The notes below the pieces were generated by a model. That model was not told the DNA's origin. It saw nothing but the letters and a program-made list of their open reading frames with translations, and made no database searches. This document shows positions 1 through 5,345 of a stretch of 5,440 bases of DNA, in pieces. Location of the stretch: NCBI GenBank assembly GCA_021162905.1, contig JAGGXT010000334.1:1-5440 (forward strand), written 5' to 3'. Within the stretch, counting starts at the first letter, position 1, and each line of letters opens with the position of its first letter. The stretch comes from Candidatus Odinarchaeota archaeon (lineage in GTDB: Archaea > Asgardarchaeota > JAGGXT01). Made by a program: the position numbers and the translations under genes.

Positions 1-150
1 AACGATAACTTATTACGCATTTAATTGTTGATTCATTTGTATTTCAAGTAACATTTGAAGCCTAAAAGCAGAACGAATTGATATACAAATAAAATATGGA
101 AAGGTAAAGTTGAAGCTAAAATACCTGTATGATAGAATTTTAGAGAAATT

Positions 151-1134
151 CTAGCGTTTACGTTTTTCTTTGATTATTTTAGTGTAAACTACTATTAGTA
201 TGGCTGTAATCATGATGCTACCTATGCTTGCGTAGAAGTAGAGACTATAATCATATTGTTCGTATTGTTCGGGTGGCTCGCATCCATGACAGGGAGACAC
301 ACTTTCTGCTATTTTCAAAATCAAGTGAGTATGTTTAAGTATTGTTGCATTCGGAGATATTATGAAGTGATTCAACTCGAGATCAGCACCCTCCGACGAA
401 TTCAAATCGTGAAGGAATATCATGGACCACACAAATTCATGGCTCTTATATTCGCTAATTAAATATTCTTGAGGGATTAAGAATATATTTGTCACGTTGT
501 CAAAAACCAAACTCTGATTGTTCAAAAATCGGATGGCGTTAAGAATTGCGAGAGACGGATTATACTTTGAACTAACATTCGCACCTACAAATTCGAAGGT
601 TCGCTTCTCCTCGTACCTTATGCGGCAAACACCATATCCAACAGAACTGTTAGAGTTTACATCGTATAAATCAAACCCCCACACTATGGTTGCTTCACCT
701 TCAATAATAGCTTCCTTGTAATAAGTACCATTGTAGTTTGCTGCAAATATCAAATCTAGGCCTCTAATAATTACGTCACCCACTATTCCGTCACGAACGG
801 GTAAAAGAAATTTACTGGATATATTAGGTGGTAAGTATGATGGTGCTTCTGCCCAAATAGCGGGAAACGAGACCTTAGTGCCATTTCGGTGGTACCATGT
901 AGCATTTATGTTATAAGTAAAACCACTAACAGTTACGTTAGTCCCGTTTATGGAAATGAAACGGTCAACTATGCTACCGTGAATTATCTCGTTAAAGTAT
1001 TGAATATTAAGTTTGGGGTAAGATGTCAAGTTTAAGACAATTGAGTTGTTGAAGCTTAGGGAAAGTAAGATTGCTACTATAAATAGTATTGATAGTTCTT
1101 CTCTAATAGTTGTGATTAATACTCTTCTCATCAA
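151..1134 (-). CDS. Sequon-rich two-TM surface protein of unknown function
   Basis: I do not recognise this protein family. About 327 residues: a charged N-terminus, a hydrophobic signal-anchor-like stretch (residues about 14-28), a large polar domain, a C-terminal membrane segment (about 297-317) and a basic tail ending KEKRKR, which is a typical cytoplasmic stop-transfer signal. The domain between should therefore face outside. It carries 14 N-X-S/T sequons (NPS excluded), including a dense NGTNVT pair, as expected of a heavily N-glycosylated archaeal envelope protein. A CHGC motif (Cys282, Cys285) lies just before the C-terminal anchor; it could form a disulfide or bind metal. Translation can begin at TTG (1132-1134) or the adjacent ATG (1129-1131); the ribosome site at 1144-1150 is 9 and 12 bases away respectively. 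The gene lies 64 bases downstream of the transglutaminase-like gene on the same strand, so an operon and a shared surface role are plausible but inferred. Confidence 0.8.
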   Translation of the reverse strand: MMRRVLITTIREELSILFIVAILLSLSFNNSIVLNLTSYPKLNIQYFNEIIHGSIVDRFISINGTNVTVSGFTYNINATWYHRNGTKVSFPAIWAEAPSYLPPNISSKFLLPVRDGIVGDVIIRGLDLIFAANYNGTYYKEAIIEGEATIVWGFDLYDVNSNSSVGYGVCRIRYEEKRTFEFVGANVSSKYNPSLAILNAIRFLNNQSLVFDNVTNIFLIPQEYLISEYKSHEFVWSMIFLHDLNSSEGADLELNHFIISPNATILKHTHLILKIAESVSPCHGCEPPEQYEQYDYSLYFYASIGSIMITAILIVVYTKIIKEKRKR

Positions 1135-1143
1135 TAAATATAT

Positions 1144-1150
1144 CCTCCTT
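1144..1150 (-). promoter_or_regulatory. Strong Shine-Dalgarno site AAGGAGG
   Basis: On the minus strand AAGGAGG stands 9 bases before a TTG and 12 before an ATG, so it leaves the start of the sequon-rich protein ambiguous. A TTTAAATT stretch directly upstream resembles a TATA box. Transcription from it would begin about 25 bases downstream and leave this site out of the mRNA. The presence of the site therefore favours translation from a longer message that also covers the transglutaminase gene. A T-rich stretch (complement of 1176-1181) after that gene's stop could partly terminate transcription between them. Confidence 0.6.
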
Positions 1151-1198
1151 AATTTAAACTTCCTTTAGGAAGAATAAAAAAGTATTGAAATTAGTGAC

Positions 1199-1753
1199 TC
1201 AAGTATAGTCATTAGGACCGCTGTATGCAAAACCAATTTTAAAATCACAATTCTTGCGAGAAGGCATTGCATCAGCAATGCGCACCCAGCCCGCTAGAAG
1301 CAAGTCACCTTCGAATATGTCCCAGTTGGAATGAGTATCATCTGCTTCTTGCCAGACTGCAGCAGCTATAACCTCATCATATCTTGGGTCGTCCTTATAA
1401 GCGCTTGGATTATTATATATGTTCCATGTAGGATCCGTGTGCATCCAGAAGTACTCGCTACCAGACGGATTATTTACCCAGACCTCCGCGAATGCGTGGG
1501 CCGTAAAATTACCATCAACTTCATGGAGGGATATTATCATGTATCTAGCGGGGACATTAAGGGCACGCATAAATGACACATATAGGGTTGCATATTCATC
1601 GCAGACGCCATGATATTTTCCATCGCTAAACACATGATTGAGTGTATAGAGATCTGCCGCTGTTAAATTCTTGAAAGTGTATTTAAGGCCGTTATATTCA
1701 AATAGTACGGTTGAGGGATCGTATTTAAAATGATCATGAACCCAATGCAACAC
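1199..1753 (-). CDS. Transglutaminase-like cysteine protein (minimal ORF, N-terminus incomplete)
   Basis: The sequence contains the transglutaminase-like core fold: a helix ending WVHDHFKYDP, then GVCDEYATL (nucleophile Cys51 counted from the GTG at 1751-1753), RALNVPARY, HAFAEVWV (His86) and MHTDPTW (Asp107). This is the Cys-His-Asp triad in canonical order and spacing. In archaea and bacteria this superfamily includes peptidases and amide-bond-modifying enzymes, often exported; the substrate here is unknown. The GTG is the first conventional start in the frame, but it cuts through the helix that normally opens the domain, and the same frame stays open to 2086 with protein-like sequence (see the next entry). 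The true protein is therefore longer, or the gene has lost its 5' end. No signal peptide or C-terminal anchor is visible. It is followed by the membrane-anchored sequon-rich gene, a possible partner or substrate. Confidence 0.85.
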   Translation of the reverse strand: MLHWVHDHFKYDPSTVLFEYNGLKYTFKNLTAADLYTLNHVFSDGKYHGVCDEYATLYVSFMRALNVPARYMIISLHEVDGNFTAHAFAEVWVNNPSGSEYFWMHTDPTWNIYNNPSAYKDDPRYDEVIAAAVWQEADDTHSNWDIFEGDLLLAGWVRIADAMPSRKNCDFKIGFAYSGPNDYT

Positions 1754-2086
1754 CTTGACAGCAGCCTCATATAATGTATCTATATATGAATAATAGCTAT
1801 CTACAGACTCACCAGCTTTTTTAATGACAGTCCATGAATACCAATGAATCTGATCGGATACCTCAAATACATTCTCGGACGGATCTACCAGTTGCGGTGA
1901 TGGATAGTCATTCGTATTAAATCTCTGAACAAAGTTATATCCTGCGTCAGTAAGCCATTCCCAGCCCCACCAAAATGTTAAACCTGCCAGAATTCTTTTG
2001 TATCCTACACTTGTGTATTTTGTAGTTACGGGAATATATATCCATACAGAGTTTAGAGTTGATAAGTGAATATGTAGCTTTATTTT
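1754..2086 (-). other. In-frame upstream part of the transglutaminase-like gene, no start codon
   Basis: The frame continues open for 111 codons upstream of the GTG at 1753 and is closed by TGA at 2087-2089. It contains no ATG, GTG or TTG. The predicted residues look like real protein: SDQIHWYSWTVIKKAGESVD, then YEAAVKVLHWVHDHF, match the helical lead-in usually found before a transglutaminase core. Further upstream is a Trp-rich stretch (FWWGWEWL). No signal peptide is found. Either the gene starts at an unconventional codon, or a frameshift or deletion has removed its beginning near 2050-2090. An ATG at 2043-2045 lies in another frame and meets a stop after about 32 codons. I judge this part of the gene, with the 5' end broken or unresolved. 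Confidence 0.65.
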
Positions 2087-2150
2087 TCAAAAAGGGGCTG
2101 AAATTTGATTTTTTGAGGCATATTTTTTACAAGTGCTCGAGTACATCGAT

Positions 2151-2160
2151 AAATTTAAAT
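2151..2160 (+). promoter_or_regulatory. TATA-like box of the TauE/SafE gene
   Basis: AAATTTAAAT matches the archaeal box A pattern. Transcription would begin roughly 25 bases downstream, near 2180, giving a leader of about 35 bases before the ATG at 2217. This placement excludes the upstream in-frame GTG (2133) and ATG (2163) as starts. An AGGGGT at 2205-2210, six bases before the ATG, could act as a weak ribosome site. The box is inferred by pattern and position only. Confidence 0.45.
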
Positions 2161-2216
2161 TAATGAAAATTATATTTTTAGGTGCACCTAAGTTTAAGAG
2201 AAATAGGGGTCGCCAT

Positions 2217-3020
2217 ATGAACCTACTTACTATTCTTATAATTTCCCTCATAATCTTTGGCATAACAAGTATATTATCCCTTTTTGGAAAAGGTGGTGGT
2301 GAATTCTTCGTGCCTATCCTATTAGCTTTTTCGGTTCCGTTTAATCAAGCAGCAACCGCAAGCTTGTTTATTCTTTTATTCTCAGGAATGTCTATGACCT
2401 ACGTCTATCACAAACATAAAATGATTAATTGGCCATTAGTTGGTTTTCTTATTGTTATTTCCTCAATTATGTCTTTTCTAGGTGGATTTTTTGCGCATTT
2501 GATTCCTGCCATATACTTAAAATTTCTATTTGCTACTATTTTGTTGGTTTCTGCTGTTTTTATTGCAAAACCGATTCACAAGAAAGACCCAAGTGTAGAA
2601 GCCAAAAAGAAAACAAGCAAGTGGTATTGGAAAAACACATTTGAAGGTGAGGAATATTATTTGAACTTGCTTGTTTTACCTCTTGTTGGAGTAATTGCAT
2701 TTATTGCTGGTTCTGTAGGTATATCTGGAGGCGGTATAATTGTCCCCCTTCTTATTGTTGTAGGTGGTCTTCCTCTTAAAGTGGCTTTTGCAGTTAACGC
2801 TGTTCTTGTCTTTGCAAATTCTCTTTCTGGATTTCTAGGACATGGATTAGCTGGAGAGTTTAACCCTACACTAGCTATTCCTCTTGCTATTGCTGGATTC
2901 TCAGGAGGGCAAGTTGGATCAAGATTTGCAAAGAGGGTTCATACAGAGCATCTAAAAAAAGCATTTATCTTCATTTTAGTGTTTGTTGCGATATGGATGC
3001 TCGCCAATGCACTTCTATGA
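2217..3020 (+). CDS. TauE/SafE-family membrane transporter (sulfite/organosulfonate exporter type)
   Basis: A polytopic membrane protein of 267 residues from the ATG at 2217, a normal length for TauE/SafE. It shows the family's internal duplication. The first half has the glycine-rich signature GKGGGEFFVPIL (about residues 24-35) followed by an NQAATASLFILLFSG helix. The second half repeats it as GISGGGIIVPLL followed by AFAVNAVLVFANSLSGFLGH. Seven to eight hydrophobic segments are visible, with a basic cytoplasmic loop (about 116-145, rich in Lys) between the halves. Members export sulfite, sulfoacetate or related anions, or take up thiosulfate; the substrate cannot be told here and no sulfur-metabolism neighbour is present. 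The start at 2217 is chosen because the longer versions (GTG 2133, ATG 2163) add a polar tail before the first membrane segment and overlap or precede the likely transcription start. No frameshift or stop is seen: this gene looks intact. Confidence 0.9.
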   Translation: MNLLTILIISLIIFGITSILSLFGKGGGEFFVPILLAFSVPFNQAATASLFILLFSGMSMTYVYHKHKMINWPLVGFLIVISSIMSFLGGFFAHLIPAIYLKFLFATILLVSAVFIAKPIHKKDPSVEAKKKTSKWYWKNTFEGEEYYLNLLVLPLVGVIAFIAGSVGISGGGIIVPLLIVVGGLPLKVAFAVNAVLVFANSLSGFLGHGLAGEFNPTLAIPLAIAGFSGGQVGSRFAKRVHTEHLKKAFIFILVFVAIWMLANALL

Positions 3021-3136
3021 ATGTGTAGAACTAGCATAACAAAGTAAGTTTCAGTAAAAAGGACTAAGAAAGAAAAAATGTGAAATTTACTGTATCATAC
3101 ATTATTTATTTAATATTATATATTCATCTATCTTTG

Positions 3137-3718
3137 TCATCCAAGCTTACCCGAGTTCAATATATTATTCGGGTCAAGTGCATTTTTAATTCTTCTTAAT
3201 AATTCTAGGCCAATATCAAGTTCTTTTTTTAATCTAAGAATTACGTGTAATTCCAACTCCGTGATGATGACTGATTGTGGCACCACTATCAAGGCATGCT
3301 TGCATTATTTTGTCCCAAGCGCTTTTTAGATGAATAAATAGATCATCCTCAACATATCTAACGACAAATGTGAAGTATATGCAACCTCCTGTTGTATATG
3401 CATGTGAGAAGTGAGCCATCAGTAAAATTTCTAAATCAGAAACAGAGTCACGAATCTTGTGGTACACAGTTTTTAACTTATCTCATGTTGCTGCGATTTC
3501 TATAGTATCAGCAATCCATCCTTCGGAACCTATAATCAAGCGTTTTAAGTCTGGGCCAACAGATGTATTTGGGACATTTAGTGTTTCCACAATTTCACCA
3601 GTTAGAAGTACAAATTCAAGTCCTAAAAAATGTCTTCTATATTGCCATACTTCGTTGATACAGTTCCAGAGGCACGAGTTGCAAGAAAAACACCAATTGT
3701 CACTACATTACTGATAAT
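3137..3718 (-). pseudogene. Decayed FAD-linked oxidase (GlcD/alkylglycerone-phosphate-synthase-like)
   Basis: Three pieces in order match the FAD-binding type 4/oxidase C-terminal family. Piece A (3718 to about 3626) reads ATRASGTVSTKYGNIED, the FAD-domain segment. Piece B (3626-3237) reads LGLEFVLLTGEIVETL, then PNTSVGPDLKRLIIGSEG with the diagnostic GSEG, then directly WIADTIEIAAT, a stop, DKLKTVYHKIRDSV, AHFSHAYTTGGCIYFTF and GATISHHHGVG with the catalytic His cluster. Piece C (3238-3137) reads LELLRRIKNALDPNNILNSG, the classic C-terminus. Lesions: a one-base loss in the T run at 3625-3630 between A and B; a TGA at 3483-3485 where family members would fit Trp; an internal deletion of probably more than 100 residues right after GSEG (near 3517); a frameshift near 3236; and absence of the N-terminal part of the FAD domain. 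The intact enzyme would oxidise a hydroxy acid or a related substrate; this copy cannot be functional. Confidence 0.88.
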
Positions 3719-3789
3719 CTGTCTTAAAATTCAACTTCATAACTTCAATATAACATTGTTTTAGCCAACAAAGCAAGGAGAGCGAAAAA

Positions 3790-3797
3790 CTTTTAAG
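3790..3797 (+). promoter_or_regulatory. Possible TATA-like box of the MFS gene
   Basis: CTTTTAAG preceded by an A-rich, BRE-like GCGAAAAA stands about 52 bases before the MFS start codon, which would give a transcript start near 3820 and a short leader. No convincing Shine-Dalgarno site precedes the ATG at 3849. The call rests on weak pattern evidence. Confidence 0.3.
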
Positions 3798-3848
3798 ATG
3801 TTCAACACTTTGAAACTCATTATACGAAAAATTAAGAGTTAAAGAAAT

Positions 3849-4172
3849 ATGTTTAATTTGGATCCCCAAAGTGATTTAGAAGAGAGTGATATCAATAAAG
3901 GTTTAACATACTTACTATTTGATGGTATTTCATCGCAGAGCATGTCTAGCCTTGCTAGTGGTGCGTTCATCATATCGTTTGCTATTCTTCTAGGTGCAAC
4001 CAACCTAATGATTGGCATTATAGCAGCGATTCCATTCTTAACAAATATAGCGCAATTGATTGCAATCTGGATTATCGAAAGTACTCATAAAAGAAAGATA
4101 GTAAGTGTCGTAAGCTCGTTTATATCAAGAATGTCTTTAATTCTAATAGCCTTAATACCGATATTTTTTTGA
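3849..4172 (+). pseudogene. MFS transporter, N-terminal part (frameshifted)
   Basis: Starts MFNLDPQSDLEESDINKG and gives 107 residues with about three membrane segments (residues 17-45, 50-75 and 83-107). The basic loop ESTHKRK between the second and third sits where MFS proteins carry their motif A loop. The frame ends at TGA immediately after a run of seven T (4164-4170). With six T the frame would pass straight into FFDGFSITALLIFIGIMGIF and on into the next fragment, which carries the rest of the same transporter. One inserted base thus separates the two. Whether this is a true mutation, a slippage-based switch or a sequencing error cannot be told from one sequence; the further damage downstream favours a dead gene. 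Confidence 0.8.
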
Positions 4173-4378
4173 TGGATTTTCCATCACAGCGCTATTAATC
4201 TTTATCGGAATCATGGGCATATTTGCATCGATTTCATCTGCAGCATTTAATTCTTGGATGCGAGAATTAATACCTAAGAATATAAGGGGTAGATATTTTG
4301 CAAAAAGGGTAAGGATAAGTATCGCAGTTGGTAGCGTTCTTAGCATAATTGCAGCTATGTATGTTGATGGGGTTCAGC

Positions 4379-4406
4379 GGATGTCCGCATTAGTGAGCGA
4401 ACATCC
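4379..4406. repeat. Imperfect terminal hairpin at the 3' end of the tnpB relic
   Basis: GGATGT (4379-4384) pairs with ACATCC (4401-4406); after one C/A mismatch, CGC (4386-4388) pairs with GCG (4397-4399) around an 8-base loop. The structure lies at the very end of the tnpB reading frame. There, IS605-type elements carry the right-end hairpin and the scaffold of the TnpB guide RNA overlaps the coding 3' end. I infer a right-end relic; the element border would be a few bases to the left, near 4365-4373. Confidence 0.5.
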
Positions 4407-4496
4407 ACCTTGGGCCTCATCAGCCTCAGCTCCCTCTGGGTTCATGGGGAGCAAGTCATCGGTCTCGACCCCGTTCAGGGTAACCCCGCAAGCCCC

Positions 4497-4532
4497 ACAT
4501 CGCAGCGTCCTTTCACACCGCAATGTCCTTTC
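4497..4532 (-). repeat. Tandem 18-base duplication encoding ERTLRC twice
   Basis: Two adjacent 18-base units (4497-4514 and 4515-4532) differ at 3 positions. On the minus strand both translate to Glu-Arg-Thr-Leu-Arg-Cys, and all three differences (ACA/ACG, TTG/CTG, CGG/CGA) are synonymous. This supports the minus strand as the original coding strand and shows the duplication arose while the tnpB zinc ribbon was still under selection. Confidence 0.7.
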
Positions 4533-5103
4533 GGTGCTTTACTCCCACCACATTCGGACATTGCTTCAATACTCACAAGTGCTCACAAATTATTTAACTG
4601 TTTCGGAAGGCGTTATTACTATATACGACACCAATATTATACTTAAGTACTCTTCTATTTTTGTTGCAGCATTTGTATTCGGGCTTATGGGTATTATTTT
4701 TCTTTCACTAGTCCCTGAACCTAAAATGAAAGACAATGAACACTTTAACATTAAGAATATTGCAAAACCATTTAAGGATAAGAGATTTAAAAGGTTAATA
4801 ATGTTTATTTTTGTATGGTCTTTTGCTTGTTCCCTTGTAACTCCTTTCTTCGTGGTGTATATGTTAATCCGATTAGGATTGCCATTAAGTTTCGTAATAG
4901 GAGTTACTGCGCTTAGTCAGATAATTACAGTTCTTCTATTACCAATATGGGGGAACTTAATTGATAAATTTGGAATTAAACCTGTCATGAGATTGGGTGC
5001 AATTTTTTATCTAATCGCAATTGCACTTTGGCCTAAAGAAACTGTTCTTTTTGATGAAAATCTTTAAATGTTTTTATGAATAAATATGAACATACGGCAG
5101 TAA

Positions 5104-5345
5104 AAGAAACTTTATACGCTCAAGCAGGCAAGTGAAATACTCGGAGCCCACCGAAAACAATTCAACGGTGGGATAGAGGGGGAAATCCGAGTCGTTAGAG
5201 CGCCAGGAGGCAGAAGAAGAATACCCGAAAGCGAAATAAAGCGGATTCTCGGCGAAATTACCGAAAATGGCCAGGTTATAGGCTACGCAAGAGTCTACAG
5301 CAATGCCCAGAAGGACGATTTGGAGAGACAAATCGAATCTCTAAG
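5104..5345 (+). pseudogene. IS607-type serine recombinase, N-terminal fragment (inactive)
   Basis: The frame gives KKLYTLKQASEILGAH, the MerR-like helix-turn-helix start of IS607-family TnpA, then RVVRAPGGRRRIPESEIKR (the wing), then NGQVIGYARVYSNAQKDD and LERQIESL, the start of the serine-recombinase catalytic domain. Active members read YARVSS; here the nucleophile position is Tyr (TAC at 5296-5298), so chemistry is lost. Between AH and IRVV the expected RKTIQRWDREGK is replaced by RKQFNGGIEGE. The DNA there still reads TIQRWDR in the next frame, so three one-base losses shifted and then restored the frame. An in-frame TAA at 5101-5103 precedes the fragment and no start codon is available; an ATG at 5076 lies in another frame. 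Family similarity stops near 5345; the open frame runs on to TAG at 5428-5430 through unrelated sequence. In intact elements tnpB usually follows tnpA. Confidence 0.85.

Larger units (their letters stand above)
4374..4572 (-). mobile_element. Relic of a tnpB 3' end (zinc ribbon and tail) inserted antisense in the MFS gene
   Basis: This block is far richer in G+C than its surroundings (104 of 180 bases at 4381-4560, against 17 of 60 at 4621-4680). On the minus strand, allowing single-base gaps near 4555 and 4536, it reads KQCPECGGS, then STERTLRCERTLRCGACG, then VTLNGVETDDLLPMNP and EGAEADEA, with a stop at 4374-4376. CPECG followed by CGACG is the treble-clef zinc ribbon that ends TnpB proteins of IS605- and IS607-type elements, and the acidic tail resembles archaeal TnpB tails. 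The DxNAA-type motif that should follow the second Cys pair, carrying the last RuvC-like Asp, is missing. The rest of tnpB is absent, so this is a dead fragment. The family call rests on motifs, not a search. Confidence 0.68.
4171..5067 (+). pseudogene. MFS transporter, remainder (interrupted and 3'-truncated)
   Basis: This continues the transporter after the T-run frameshift. It has the fourth membrane segment (to SSAAFNSWMREL), the loop IPKNIRGRYFAKR, the fifth segment (VGSVLSIIAAMYVD), then a foreign stretch of about 220 bases (roughly 4371-4590), then the sixth segment (YSSIFVAAFVFGLMGIIFL) with the VPEPKM edge, a cytoplasmic loop, the seventh and eighth segments, a motif-A-like GNLIDKFGIKP and a ninth segment ending IALW. 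A normal 12-segment MFS protein would need about 100 more residues; instead the frame ends shortly after at TAA, about 40 bases before IS607-type sequence. The foreign stretch happens to stay open in this frame, adding about 73 Ser/Pro/His-rich residues between segments five and six. The first ATG in this frame (4213) is internal to the transporter and is not a true start. Substrate unknown. Confidence 0.82.

Noticed and set aside
1..150. Open stretch continuing past the stop of the sequon-rich gene on the minus strand
   Set aside because: About 45 codons without motifs after a natural basic C-terminal tail; no gene is visible in the first 150 bases.
135..151. 6-bp inverted repeat (GAATTT/AAATTC) at the stop of the sequon-rich gene, considered as a terminator
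   Set aside because: A short AT-only stem without a following T run on the minus strand; common by chance in this composition.
256..721. Short plus-strand open frames opposite the sequon-rich gene
   Set aside because: Antisense shadows of a convincing long gene, with no motifs of their own.
1176..1190. T-rich stretch on the minus strand after the transglutaminase stop, considered as an archaeal terminator
   Set aside because: Only six T in a row in AT-rich DNA, and the downstream Shine-Dalgarno site argues for read-through.
1331..1613. Two plus-strand open frames opposite the transglutaminase core
   Set aside because: They lie opposite the catalytic motifs and show no protein family features.
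2429..2644. Plus-strand frame inside the TauE/SafE gene
   Set aside because: Shifted reading of the transporter; Cys/Phe-rich composition comes from the U-rich hydrophobic codons.
3457..3714. Plus-strand frame of 85 codons
   Set aside because: It is opposite the FAD-domain pieces of the decayed oxidase, which carry the real family motifs.
3708..3838. Minus-strand open stretch of about 40 codons upstream of the oxidase remnant
   Set aside because: Not in frame with the remnant, no recognisable motif, and it overlaps the likely MFS promoter.
4161..4175. Programmed frameshifting at the T run
   Set aside because: The downstream gene is also interrupted and truncated, so decay or sequence error is simpler than a regulated shift.
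4152..4346. Minus-strand frame opposite the MFS gene
   Set aside because: Shadow of membrane segments four and five; no independent support.
4572..4588. CTCACAA repeated with a 10-base period, considered as a CRISPR-like or operator repeat
   Set aside because: Only two short copies, lying at the border of the tnpB relic; insufficient for an array or operator.
4410..4646. Plus-strand frame across the GC-rich insert
   Set aside because: Neither the MFS frame nor the tnpB strand; composition only.
5074..5331. Minus-strand frame of 85 codons
   Set aside because: Opposite the IS607-type recombinase, whose motifs are unmistakable on the plus strand.
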